Shown here piece after piece: positions 53,197 through 61,419 of a DNA stretch of 64,000 nucleotides. Numbering within the stretch: the first letter of the stretch is position 1; every line of letters begins with the position of its first letter. Made by a program: the position numbers and the translations under genes. Origin of the DNA: an uncultured Dorea sp. (lineage in GTDB: Bacteria; Bacillota; Clostridia; Lachnospirales; Lachnospiraceae); assembly GCA_910577685.1 (NCBI GenBank), contig CAJTOH010000011.1:34508-98507 (forward strand), read 5' to 3'. The notes under the pieces are model-generated. The model was not told the origin of the DNA. It was given only the letters and a program-made list of their open reading frames with translations, and did no database searches.

Positions 53197-53222
53197 TAAA
53201 ATGTTGATTTTACCCGCGATAT
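53197..53222 (+). promoter_or_regulatory. Sigma-D (flagellar) promoter
   Basis: TAAA at 53197-53200 and CGCGATAT at 53215-53222 are 14 bases apart, close to the SigD consensus TAAA-N15-GCCGATAT. It lies 58 bp before the rightward TPR-GT2 gene and would co-regulate it with flagellin. Confidence 0.7.
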
Positions 53223-53280
53223 AAACTATGATACAAATAGAATCAGCTTGATAGAGAGAGATTCCGGGAGGTTATAAAGG

Positions 53281-54354
53281 ATGACAATAGGATTAGTCAT
53301 GATCGTAAAAAATGAAAGCCGAAGTCTGGCGAAATGTCTGTCCCGCGCGCAGAAACTTGTGGACGGCATATATATTACGGACACCGGTTCCACGGACGAT
53401 ACCATAGAGATTGCAAAAAGATACGGTTCCCATGTCTCGGCGTTTGAATGGAATAATGACTTCGCGGCCGCCAGAAATTATGCCCTCGCACAGTCGCCCT
53501 GCGACTGGAATCTTGTTCTGGATGCGGACGAATATTTGATATCAGGAACCAGAGAGGACTTACAGGAATTTATGGAGTCCGGAGACAGGCTGGGGGCTGT
53601 CAGGCTTCACAATAGTTATAGAGAAGCGAACGGCGAGATTAGCAAAAGTTATGAATATATCACCCGTTTTTTCCCCAAGGGTACGGTTTACGAAGGAAGG
53701 ATGCACGAGCAGGTGGTCAGCGCGCTGCCCATTGTTCCGCTTCCTTTGATTTTTGACCATGACGGTTACCTGCAGGAAGGGAAAGGAGACAGGAATCTGA
53801 AGGTCCTTTTGGAAGAACTTGAGGAGGAGCCGGACGACCCATATCTGCTATATCAGATTGCCCGTACATTGTGGCTGATGAAGTATTATGAAAAAGCAGA
53901 CGGATATTTCGAACAGTTTTACCTGTTTGTGCCGGATTCCGGAGCCGGATACCGCGTAAGCGGCGTTGTTTCCTATCTTTACAATCTTCTGGAATTAAAG
54001 AAATATGAAGCGGGTTTTGGTCTGATCGAAAAGGAAAAAATACCTCTGGCGTCATATGCGGATTTCCATTTTGCATGCGGGACTTTTTATACCAAGGCAA
54101 TCTTCGCGGATACACAAAGGTATATCGGCTATCTGCCGGAGATCGAACGCTCCTATAAGAGATGTCTGGAGATCGGGGAAGTTCCGGAGCACGAGAGCGT
54201 GATCGGCAGCGGTTCCTTTAAGGCGGCCTACAATCTGGGAGTATGGTTTGAGGTAAACGGAAAGATAAAGGAGGCGCTGGAGTATTACCGGCAGGCGTTG
54301 GACGGGGGATATCAACCGGCGGCGGAGCGGATAAAACAGCTAAAACAAAATTAG
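53281..54354 (+). CDS. GT2 glycosyltransferase with C-terminal TPR-like repeats, flagellin-associated
   Basis: 357 aa, close paralogue of the gene at 52029. The GT2 domain has GLVMIVKNESRSLAKCLSRA, IYITDTGSTDDT, NDFAAARNYALAQ and LVLDADEYL. TPR-like repeats follow (YLLYQIARTLWLMKYYEKAD, AAYNLGVWFEVNGKIKEALE). It has its own sigma-D-type promoter and ends 226 bp before the first flagellin, which makes it the prime candidate for the first sugar transfer onto flagellin. The ribosome site is GGGAGG. Confidence 0.87.
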   Translation: MTIGLVMIVKNESRSLAKCLSRAQKLVDGIYITDTGSTDDTIEIAKRYGSHVSAFEWNNDFAAARNYALAQSPCDWNLVLDADEYLISGTREDLQEFMESGDRLGAVRLHNSYREANGEISKSYEYITRFFPKGTVYEGRMHEQVVSALPIVPLPLIFDHDGYLQEGKGDRNLKVLLEELEEEPDDPYLLYQIARTLWLMKYYEKADGYFEQFYLFVPDSGAGYRVSGVVSYLYNLLELKKYEAGFGLIEKEKIPLASYADFHFACGTFYTKAIFADTQRYIGYLPEIERSYKRCLEIGEVPEHESVIGSGSFKAAYNLGVWFEVNGKIKEALEYYRQALDGGYQPAAERIKQLKQN

Positions 54355-54380
54355 ATTAGAAAAATTTAAAAAGAAGTCTT

Positions 54381-54407
54381 AAGATTTTTGGATAAGATAC
54401 GATAATA
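54381..54407 (+). promoter_or_regulatory. Sigma-D promoter of flagellin 1
   Basis: TAAG (54381-54384), a 16-base spacer, then CGATAAT (54401-54407). The second flagellin has the same boxes with the same spacing. This is close to the SigD consensus. A long leader of about 165 bases follows, containing AGCCGGCATG at 54462-54471, which is also conserved in the second leader. Confidence 0.7.
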
Positions 54408-54538
54408 TAGTTGTCAAGAAGTTTTCGGATTGGTAGGATAGATTAATTCTTTCGAACAGTTAGCCGGCATGACGGAAGGAGAGTTTATTTTATTGCCGAA
54501 TTCTTCTTTTGCAGAACGCAATGCATAATCAATAATGA

Positions 54539-54573
54539 AGGGAAAAGGAATTCCCTGTAAAAGTTCAAGGAGG
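54539..54573 (+). promoter_or_regulatory. Flagellin leader hairpin and ribosome site (CsrA-type site candidate)
   Basis: AGGGAA (54539-54544) pairs with TTCCCT (54551-54556) around the loop AAGGAA. The strong ribosome site AAGGAGG follows at 54567-54573, 7 bases before the ATG. GGA in a hairpin loop plus GGA in the Shine-Dalgarno sequence is the arrangement CsrA uses to repress B. subtilis hag. The second flagellin has the same layout with a compensatory pair change. Confidence 0.55.
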
Positions 54574-54580
54574 AAAAACT

Positions 54581-55450
54581 ATGAGAATCCAACATAATAT
54601 TACAGCATTAAATTCACACAGAAATTTAACGAACAATAACTCTTCTTTAACAAAGAACTTGGAGAAGTTATCATCAGGTTATAGAATCAACCGTGCTGGT
54701 GATGATGCTGCAGGACTTGCAATTTCCGAGAAGATGCGTGCGCAGATCACAGGTCTTTCTACAGCTCAGAAGAACGCAGAAGACGGTGTATCTCTTGTAC
54801 AGACAGCAGAAGGCGCTCTGACAGAAGTACACTCCATGCTGAACCGTATGGTAGAGCTGGCAACACAGTCAGCCAACGGAACATATTCTACTGCAAACCG
54901 TACGGAGATGCAGAAGGAGATTAAGGCTCTCGGAGCTGAGATCGACAGAATTGGTAAGACAGCAAACTTCAACGGAATTACGTTATTCTCCGGAAAGGGT
55001 ACAACAGGCGCGAAGAGCATTACGCTTCATGTCGGCGAATCTTCATCTACAGACAACCAGATTAAGATCAGCCTTTCTAAGATGAGCGCATCTATCCTTG
55101 GCGTAAGCGCAACCCATACTGGGGCAGGTACAATCAATTCAAGCAATAAGCTTAGCATTACAACAAGTGAGAAGGCACGTATGGCTATCAGCGTTATCAA
55201 TAAAGCTATCGACTTTATTTCATCCATGCGTTCCGATTTCGGTGCATTACAGAACCGTCTGGAGCACACCATCAACAACTTGGGTGTACAGAATGAGAAC
55301 ATCTCCGCAGCAGAGTCTCGTATCCGCGACGTAGATATGGCTAAGGAAATGATGGCATACACGAAGAACAACATTCTGGTTCAGGCATCTCAGGCAATGC
55401 TTGCACAGGCTAACCAGGTACCGCAGGGAGTTCTTCAGTTATTACAGTAA
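54581..55450 (+). CDS. fliC: Flagellin 1
   Basis: 289 aa, the filament subunit exported by the flagellar type III system. The N-terminal D0/D1 begins MRIQHNITALNSHRNLTNNN and includes LSSGYRINRAGDDAAGLAIS; the C-terminal part has IRDVDMAKEMMAYTKNNILV and ends VPQGVLQLLQ. The middle is very short (about 140-205) with many Ser/Thr (TGAGTINSSNKLSITTSEKA), the probable O-glycosylation region. The helix LNRMVELATQSANGTYS corresponds to the TLR5-contact segment. A second copy follows at 55735. The gene has its own sigma-D-type promoter, leader and hairpin terminator. Confidence 0.97.
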   Translation: MRIQHNITALNSHRNLTNNNSSLTKNLEKLSSGYRINRAGDDAAGLAISEKMRAQITGLSTAQKNAEDGVSLVQTAEGALTEVHSMLNRMVELATQSANGTYSTANRTEMQKEIKALGAEIDRIGKTANFNGITLFSGKGTTGAKSITLHVGESSSTDNQIKISLSKMSASILGVSATHTGAGTINSSNKLSITTSEKARMAISVINKAIDFISSMRSDFGALQNRLEHTINNLGVQNENISAAESRIRDVDMAKEMMAYTKNNILVQASQAMLAQANQVPQGVLQLLQ

Positions 55451-55468
55451 TTCTGACAGGTATAATAG

Positions 55469-55497
55469 TAAGCGTCCATTCATTGAATGGACGCTTA
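55469..55497 (+). terminator. Stem-loop after flagellin 1
   Basis: TAAGCGTCCATTC (55469-55481), loop ATT, GAATGGACGCTTA (55485-55497): a perfect 13-bp stem directly behind the flagellin stop. The T run is weak (TTGTAGG), so it may act as a terminator or as an mRNA-stabilising 3' end. Confidence 0.75.
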
Positions 55498-55546
55498 TTG
55501 TAGGTTTAACGAAGAAAAAATGAAATGGAAAATTACTGAAAAGCCT

Positions 55547-55573
55547 TAAGATATTCCAAAAAGATACGATAAT
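55547..55573 (+). promoter_or_regulatory. Sigma-D promoter of flagellin 2
   Basis: TAAG (55547-55550), 16 bases, CGATAAT (55567-55573), identical boxes and spacing to flagellin 1. The leader again contains AGCCGGCATG (55623-55632). Confidence 0.7.
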
Positions 55574-55692
55574 ATATATGTCTGAAAGTTTTGAATAGAG
55601 AGAGAGTTTCCGATAGACAGTAAGCCGGCATGTTTTGAGGGAGGTTTGTCATATATTCGAATACTTTTAACTATGGTATAGTGTAAGAATGA

Positions 55693-55727
55693 GGGGAAAA
55701 GGAATTCCCCGTTTAATTTCAAGGAGG
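55693..55727 (+). promoter_or_regulatory. Flagellin 2 leader hairpin and ribosome site (CsrA-type site candidate)
   Basis: GGGGAA (55693-55698) pairs with TTCCCC (55705-55710) around AAGGAA, and AAGGAGG follows at 55721-55727, 7 bases before the ATG. Compared with flagellin 1 the outer A-T pair has become G-C on both sides, a compensatory change that supports the stem. Confidence 0.55.
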
Positions 55728-55734
55728 AAAAACT

Positions 55735-56601
55735 ATGAGAATCCAACATAATATTACGGCGTTAAATTCACACAGAAATTTGACTAATAACAACTCATCT
55801 TTAACAAAGAACTTGGAAAAGTTATCATCCGGTTACAGAATCAACCGTGCAGGTGACGACGCGGCAGGACTTGCAATTTCCGAGAAGATGCGTGCGCAGA
55901 TCACAGGTCTTTCTACGGCTCAGAAGAACGCAGAAGACGGTGTATCTCTTGTACAGACAGCAGAAGGCGCTTTGACAGAAGTACACTCCATGCTGAATCG
56001 TATGGTAGAGCTGGCAACACAGTCAGCCAACGGAACCTATTCAACAGCTAACCGTTCAGAGATGCAGAAGGAGATCAAGGCTCTCGGAGCTGAGATTGAC
56101 AGAATTGGTAAGACAGCGAACTTTAACGGAATCACATTATTCTCCGGTAAGGGCACAGGAGCGAAGAGCATTACGCTTCATGTTGGTGAGTCGTCATCTA
56201 CGGACAACCAGATTAAGATCAGTCTTTCCAAGATGAGCGCTTCCATTCTTGGTGTAAGTGCAACAGTAGGTGCCGCCAATAGCTCGGTTAGCACGAATAA
56301 GCTTAGTATTACGACAAGCGCGAGTGCTCGTGCAGCGATCAGTGTTATTAATAAGGCGATTGACTTCATTTCATCCATGCGTTCCGATTTCGGTGCATTA
56401 CAGAACCGTCTGGAGCACACCATCAACAACTTGGGTGTTCAGAACGAGAACATCTCCGCAGCAGAGTCTCGTATCCGTGACGTAGATATGGCTAAGGAAA
56501 TGATGGCATACACGAAGAATAACATTCTGGTTCAGGCTTCTCAGGCAATGCTTGCACAGGCGAATCAGGTACCGCAGGGAGTTCTTCAGTTATTACAGTA
56601 A
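55735..56601 (+). CDS. fliC: Flagellin 2
   Basis: 288 aa, almost identical to flagellin 1 in the first 140 and last 90 residues. The difference lies in the short central segment, where flagellin 1 has THTGAGTINSSNKLSITTSE and this copy has TVGAANSSVSTNKLSITTSA: the same Ser/Thr richness with shifted positions. Codons differ at many synonymous sites while the protein ends stay the same, so the duplication is not recent but the ends are under strong constraint. Two separately expressed flagellins could build mixed filaments. It is followed by a terminator. Confidence 0.97.
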   Translation: MRIQHNITALNSHRNLTNNNSSLTKNLEKLSSGYRINRAGDDAAGLAISEKMRAQITGLSTAQKNAEDGVSLVQTAEGALTEVHSMLNRMVELATQSANGTYSTANRSEMQKEIKALGAEIDRIGKTANFNGITLFSGKGTGAKSITLHVGESSSTDNQIKISLSKMSASILGVSATVGAANSSVSTNKLSITTSASARAAISVINKAIDFISSMRSDFGALQNRLEHTINNLGVQNENISAAESRIRDVDMAKEMMAYTKNNILVQASQAMLAQANQVPQGVLQLLQ

Positions 56602-56625
56602 TTTCTACAGGTATAATAATTATAA

Positions 56626-56660
56626 AAAGCGCCGGTCCATTGGATGGGCGCTTTCTTTTT
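56626..56660 (+). terminator. Rho-independent terminator after flagellin 2
   Basis: AAAGCGCC (56626-56633) pairs with GGCGCTTT (56647-56654), with a smaller inner pairing (TCCATTGGA), followed by CTTTTT. The next gene's start at 56702 has no obvious promoter of its own, so some read-through is likely. Confidence 0.85.
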
Positions 56661-56701
56661 ACTAAATCTGGAAATTGCTGCATACAAGGAGGCAACATAT
56701 A

Positions 56702-58708
56702 ATGAAAATACAGCTTAGCATTTCTATGCTTGCATCGGACAGATCAGTTTCTCTAGAGCGATGTCTTGACTCTCTGCAGCCCCTTTTGATGCAGGTCCCC
56801 AGCGAGCTGATTATCGTATTTACCGGAACGGATGAGCGGGTAAGGGAGATCGCCGGCCGTTATACGGATAAGATCATTCCCTTTACGTGGTGCGATAATT
56901 TTTCGGCTGCCCGGAATGTGGGTCTGTGGGCGGCAAAAGGGGAATGGTTCATGTATATAGACGATGACGAATGGTTCGATGACGTCACGGAGATTCGAGA
57001 TTTTTTCTTGTCCGGCGAATATCGGAGTTACGGCTTCGCATGCTATATACAGCGGAATTATGTAGATTGGGAAGGAATCCACTATTCGGATTACCATGCG
57101 TTTAGGATGTCGCGGATGAACCCGGGAATTGCGTTTCAGAACACGATTCATGAAGAGCTGGTTCCGCGGATGAATCCGTGCAAATATTTTGACGCCTATG
57201 TACATCACTATGGGTACGTATCGGACAGCGGGACGACAAGCCTTGAGAAAGCCTTGAGGAATACGCCGCTGCTTGAGAAGAGTATTCAGGAGCGTCCGAA
57301 GTATATCAAGAATTATCTTCAAATTGTACAGGAATATGTTATTGCCGGAGAGTGGAAGAAAGCAGAGGAATATTGCCGGAAGGGGCGGGAGCTTTGTCAG
57401 CCGACTAATGAGAATGATTATTGGCGGTGGCTTCAGATGAAGCTGGTGGAGATTCTGCATGAGAGCGGCGACTGGCAGGGGGCTGAAAAGGAATCTCTTC
57501 GTATGTTGGAGGAAGAAGACCCTTGCGAGCTGGTTAAGCTGGAGCTCTATATTCATTTGATTGCAATATATGTAGAACGCAATTCTGCGGAAGAGATCGT
57601 ACGGTACGGCAAAGAATTCGAAGAGACGCTGGCATATATGGATAAAAATCCGGAAGTTTGGTCAAGGCAGAGCTATGCGGAGATGACCGAACGGAAGGTA
57701 AAGGTTCCCTCAAGGCTCAACCATATAAGGATGAACTGCATCGGTTCTGCCTTAAAATTGGGAGATATCAGTCAGGCGGCATACTTTTTAAAGCTTCTCC
57801 CATGGGACGAGGAATACTGGATGCAGCGATACTACCAGATATTTGACCAGTGGAGACAGCAGTATAAAGAGAGCGGAGAATTTGTGAAGCTTCTGGACGA
57901 TTTCCCTGAGGAATCTCCTTATACTTTGCTGCAAAGAGCGATACTGTGCGGGGCGTCAGAGGGGTTGATTCGATGCCTCGAGAAGACAGAATCCTTCTAC
58001 CTGCAGTATCAGGCGGTTGAAGCGGCTGTGAAGTCTCAGATTGATCCGTCCCCGCTCGCGAAGATGCTGGATTTGGATACATGGCAGCGCTGCGCGCAGA
58101 GCCTTATGAATTGTATTCCCAAGGACGAGACTGAGAAGCTGTGGCGTGCCTTAGAAGATATGAAGCAGGGGGAGGCTGCGGTACATGGTCTTTGGCTTGA
58201 AAAGCTGCTTCGGGAGAAAGCTATGATCCGAAGAGAGTATAGGAATTGCGAGCTGTTTGAGACGCTGTCCGCATATATTCAATGTATCCTGCAATACTAC
58301 AGGGAACAGTATCGGGAAGAGCTTTTCTGTAAAGAGAGGTATAATATTCTTCCCAAAGATTGCCGGTTTGCTATTTTGGCAGATGAAGCTATGGGGAAGA
58401 TAGAAGAGATGAAGCTTCCGGAAGCCGTTCGGCTGCTGCGGTCCGCCCTTAGATTTGCGCCCTCTATGACAGGGGTAATCAGGGAAGTGACCCGCCATAT
58501 GGCAACGAGGATGGCGGCTCCGAAGCAAGCGGTCGGGGAAGAATTCCGGACGCTTGCCGTTCAGATGAAGGGAGCCTTGAAGACAATGATTGACAGCGGA
58601 CAGTATGAAGAGGCGCTGTCTGTTATAACGCAGCTAACCCCGCTTCTTCCGGAAGATCTGGACTTGCTGAGGATGCGTCAGAACGTCCTTCGCGGGCTGG
58701 CGGATTAG
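56702..58708 (+). CDS. GT2 glycosyltransferase with long TPR-like C-terminus
   Basis: 668 aa from ATG 56702 (AAGGAGG 9 bases upstream). The GT2 domain, residues 1-190, has LSISMLASDRSVSLERCLDS, FTWCDNFSAARNVGL and MYIDDDEWFDD (DxD). The remaining 470 residues are helical repeats of TPR type (NYLQIVQEYVIAGEWKKAEE, GQYEEALSVITQLTPLLPED). It is a larger relative of the two TPR-GT2 enzymes at 52029 and 53281 and lies directly behind the flagellins. Transfer of a later sugar onto flagellin is inferred. Confidence 0.83.
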   Translation: MKIQLSISMLASDRSVSLERCLDSLQPLLMQVPSELIIVFTGTDERVREIAGRYTDKIIPFTWCDNFSAARNVGLWAAKGEWFMYIDDDEWFDDVTEIRDFFLSGEYRSYGFACYIQRNYVDWEGIHYSDYHAFRMSRMNPGIAFQNTIHEELVPRMNPCKYFDAYVHHYGYVSDSGTTSLEKALRNTPLLEKSIQERPKYIKNYLQIVQEYVIAGEWKKAEEYCRKGRELCQPTNENDYWRWLQMKLVEILHESGDWQGAEKESLRMLEEEDPCELVKLELYIHLIAIYVERNSAEEIVRYGKEFEETLAYMDKNPEVWSRQSYAEMTERKVKVPSRLNHIRMNCIGSALKLGDISQAAYFLKLLPWDEEYWMQRYYQIFDQWRQQYKESGEFVKLLDDFPEESPYTLLQRAILCGASEGLIRCLEKTESFYLQYQAVEAAVKSQIDPSPLAKMLDLDTWQRCAQSLMNCIPKDETEKLWRALEDMKQGEAAVHGLWLEKLLREKAMIRREYRNCELFETLSAYIQCILQYYREQYREELFCKERYNILPKDCRFAILADEAMGKIEEMKLPEAVRLLRSALRFAPSMTGVIREVTRHMATRMAAPKQAVGEEFRTLAVQMKGALKTMIDSGQYEEALSVITQLTPLLPEDLDLLRMRQNVLRGLAD

Positions 58709-58749
58709 GGAAAGCATTTTCAAAAACAATGTAAGGGAGAGATGAAAAT

Positions 58750-61359
58750 ATGAGCTATGTATTTAGGAAGCAGATGCTTGACCTGGCAGATCTGCTGAAA
58801 AAGGCAAGCAAAGTTTTAAAGACAAGTCTGGAATTAAGGAAGATCAATGAAGAGGGGATACTGCCGCTTCTGGATGATTGTCAAGAGACCACAGCCAAGA
58901 TGTGTAACGAGATTGAATTGATCTGCGGAGAGAGCACGGAGGCCGTGGAGAAGCTCAAGGAGCACAGTAAGACTCTTATTCAGATGCGTTCCGCTTTGAA
59001 GGAGCCGGAGGAGCGTCAGAGGCTGCTAAAGGACATCATAGGTCAGGCGAAGCAGATTCGGAAGCTTATTGACGAACAGATTTCCGGCAAGAAAGAGATA
59101 GTCTTCCTTCCGTATAAGGCATCCATGTGGGATTCTATGGAGAGCGTTTGGAAAGCGGCCGCCGAGGATGACGAATGTGAGGTATATGTTGTTCCGATAC
59201 CGTATTTTGAGAAAAATATGGACGGTACCTTCAGTAAATATCATTATGAGGGCAATGATTTTCCGGAGAACGTAACAATCACATACTATGAGACTTATGA
59301 TGTAGATAAGCATTGGCCGGATGCGATCTACGTACACAACCCTTATGATGAATTCAATCATGTAACCAGCGTAGACCCAAGGTTCTATGCGGAGCGTTTG
59401 AGAAAGCGCACGGAACAGCTTATCTATATTCCGCACTATGCAAGTACAGGCGGAATCGGAAAGGGTATGGAGGCATGTCCGGTTTACTATTGGTCGAATT
59501 CTATTATCACGCAGGCGGAGAATTCCTGGCAGTATTTTGACCCGGAGATTCCGCAGGAACGGTTCCAGCCGTTGGGAGCGCCGCAATTTGATCATGTAAT
59601 TACTGTGTGCGGGGATTATGAGAAGTATCGGGACGCCGCTTCCAAAGAAGGCGATGGAGCAGGCGAAGAAGAGGAGTGCGCCGTAAGCTTTCGTCTTCCT
59701 GAGGAATGGAAGGCAAGGCTGGAAGGGAAGAAGGTATACCTTTACAGTTCCAGTATCGATAGTATGCTTGCCGATACGGAAGCATTTCTCAAGAAGATGG
59801 GGTATATATTCCGGTGTTTTAAAGGAAGAGCGGATAGCTGCCTGATATGGAGACCGGAGGCTTTCATGGAACTGACGTTAGACGCCATGCGTCCGTCGGA
59901 TCGGCAGGCGTATGATGAATGGAAGGAAACTTTTATCAATGAGCAGATAGGTATTTATGACGATACCTCTGACGCTGCCGTTGCGGTTGCCGTCTGCGAC
60001 GCGTTTATAGGGGACAGATCGGCTCCGGAAGCCGCTCTGTGCGGAGTTGCAGGAAAACCGTTATTTATATTGAATTACAACCTTAGCAGTGAACCGGAAG
60101 AAGAGGATTGGAGAGGCCAGATGATCTCCGGATTCCATGCGTCCGGAAATGACGAATGGATGGTGACGCAGGGGAATAAGCTGTATCACGCGCCGGCATG
60201 CGATTATAAATATGAGTTTAGCTGCGATCTTTCGGAATATGCTTCCGGAGACTATTACCGGCAAGTGATCCGAGTGAACGGCAAAGATTATGTATGTCCG
60301 ACCAATGCGCAGGATATCGTAGAGATCAAGGACGGCAAGATTGAGAAAAGAATCGAATTAGAACCATGCGTATCACGGGAGAGGGAGTTTTGGGGCGCAG
60401 TTGGATGCGGAAAATATCTCTTTTTGATTCCGGATCAATACCCTGCCATTGTAAGATATGATACGGAGAATGATAAGATCTGGTACTTCCAAGATCATTT
60501 AGACATACTGTTCGGAGCGGCGGAAGGATTAAAGCGGATCGGCGGTTACTGTGTACACGGCGGATGCTTATATATAGCGTCGCCTGTGGATAATCAGCTG
60601 TGGATCATTAATCCGGAGACGGGTGAGGAGCAGATTGTGACAACGGAGGCGAATTCATACGGCTGCTTTGCCCTTGAGTCAGACGGTGAGGAGCTGTGGT
60701 TCCTGCCGTATTCAGGTAATGTGGTTTCAAGATGGAATCCTGTAAGTAAGGAGATCCATGAATATGGAAACTATCCGGATGGATTGACCTGTAAACATGG
60801 AGTGTTTGGATACGATTGTATGGAACGTCCTTTTGGTTCGGCTGCTTTTGCAGGGAATTATGTATACCTTTCGCCGAGTTGGGCGAGCGCGTTTATGCGG
60901 CTGGACAAAGAGACGGGAGAGATTAACCGGTGGTGTCCGCCGTTTGAAATACCGGAGACAGTGAAGAATGAATACTTCCGTACGGAAGAGAAGGGGTATT
61001 TCCTGCCAAGACCGGGGCTTTGCAATGAAGACGAATATTGCCTGTACTCAGCCCTTGACAGGAAACTCTATAAGGTTAATCTGGCAAACGGCGAGTATTC
61101 GGAGATTGCAATCGAATTCAATGCAGACGAACTGAAGAGGCGGGAGCCGGGATTCCATAAGAATTCAGAGTGGCTGCAATATGCCTGTGAAGAGAATGTA
61201 TTTAATACACTGCCGGCCTATTTGGAGGGAAATGTGATAGGCGATGCATTTGACAGGGAGAAGCAGATTGAGGCGTTCCAAGAAATTGCGGTTAATAGCG
61301 ACGGAACCTGCGGGGAGAAAGTACACAAGTTTGTATGTAAGAAGATAGAAGAGCAATAG
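58750..61359 (+). CDS. TagF-like protein with propeller-like repeats; active-site motifs altered
   Basis: 869 aa, third TagF-like paralogue, with the same N-terminal helical region, GT-B-like domain and C-terminal repeat extension as 8964-11501. The key motifs differ: RPHP of the other two copies reads WRPEAF here (367-372) and GDG(S/A)(S/T)S reads GDRSAPEAA (421-429). A 25-residue acidic insertion (SKEGDGAGEEEEC) lies near 300. The rest of the fold, including FLPYKASMWDSMESVW and YVHNPYDEFNHVTSV, is well kept. It may be a non-catalytic partner that binds the acceptor or donor, or it may have changed specificity. Confidence 0.78.
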   Translation: MSYVFRKQMLDLADLLKKASKVLKTSLELRKINEEGILPLLDDCQETTAKMCNEIELICGESTEAVEKLKEHSKTLIQMRSALKEPEERQRLLKDIIGQAKQIRKLIDEQISGKKEIVFLPYKASMWDSMESVWKAAAEDDECEVYVVPIPYFEKNMDGTFSKYHYEGNDFPENVTITYYETYDVDKHWPDAIYVHNPYDEFNHVTSVDPRFYAERLRKRTEQLIYIPHYASTGGIGKGMEACPVYYWSNSIITQAENSWQYFDPEIPQERFQPLGAPQFDHVITVCGDYEKYRDAASKEGDGAGEEEECAVSFRLPEEWKARLEGKKVYLYSSSIDSMLADTEAFLKKMGYIFRCFKGRADSCLIWRPEAFMELTLDAMRPSDRQAYDEWKETFINEQIGIYDDTSDAAVAVAVCDAFIGDRSAPEAALCGVAGKPLFILNYNLSSEPEEEDWRGQMISGFHASGNDEWMVTQGNKLYHAPACDYKYEFSCDLSEYASGDYYRQVIRVNGKDYVCPTNAQDIVEIKDGKIEKRIELEPCVSREREFWGAVGCGKYLFLIPDQYPAIVRYDTENDKIWYFQDHLDILFGAAEGLKRIGGYCVHGGCLYIASPVDNQLWIINPETGEEQIVTTEANSYGCFALESDGEELWFLPYSGNVVSRWNPVSKEIHEYGNYPDGLTCKHGVFGYDCMERPFGSAAFAGNYVYLSPSWASAFMRLDKETGEINRWCPPFEIPETVKNEYFRTEEKGYFLPRPGLCNEDEYCLYSALDRKLYKVNLANGEYSEIAIEFNADELKRREPGFHKNSEWLQYACEENVFNTLPAYLEGNVIGDAFDREKQIEAFQEIAVNSDGTCGEKVHKFVCKKIEEQ

Positions 61360-61373
61360 AATGGAATAATAAA

Positions 61374-61403
61374 AAGGCTGTCAGGATTATTTCTGACAGC
61401 CTT
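61374..61403. terminator. Bidirectional terminator
   Basis: AAGGCTGTCAG (61374-61384), 8-base loop, CTGACAGCCTT (61393-61403), a perfect 11-bp stem. The minus strand continues with a T5 run, serving the chemoreceptor gene; the plus side is also T-rich. Confidence 0.9.
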
Positions 61404-61419
61404 CTATTATTTGTGATAT

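Noticed and set aside
54408..54580. c-di-GMP riboswitch in the flagellin leader because of the AGCCGG block
   Set aside because: The other conserved parts of GEMM riboswitches are missing; only the short block resembles it.
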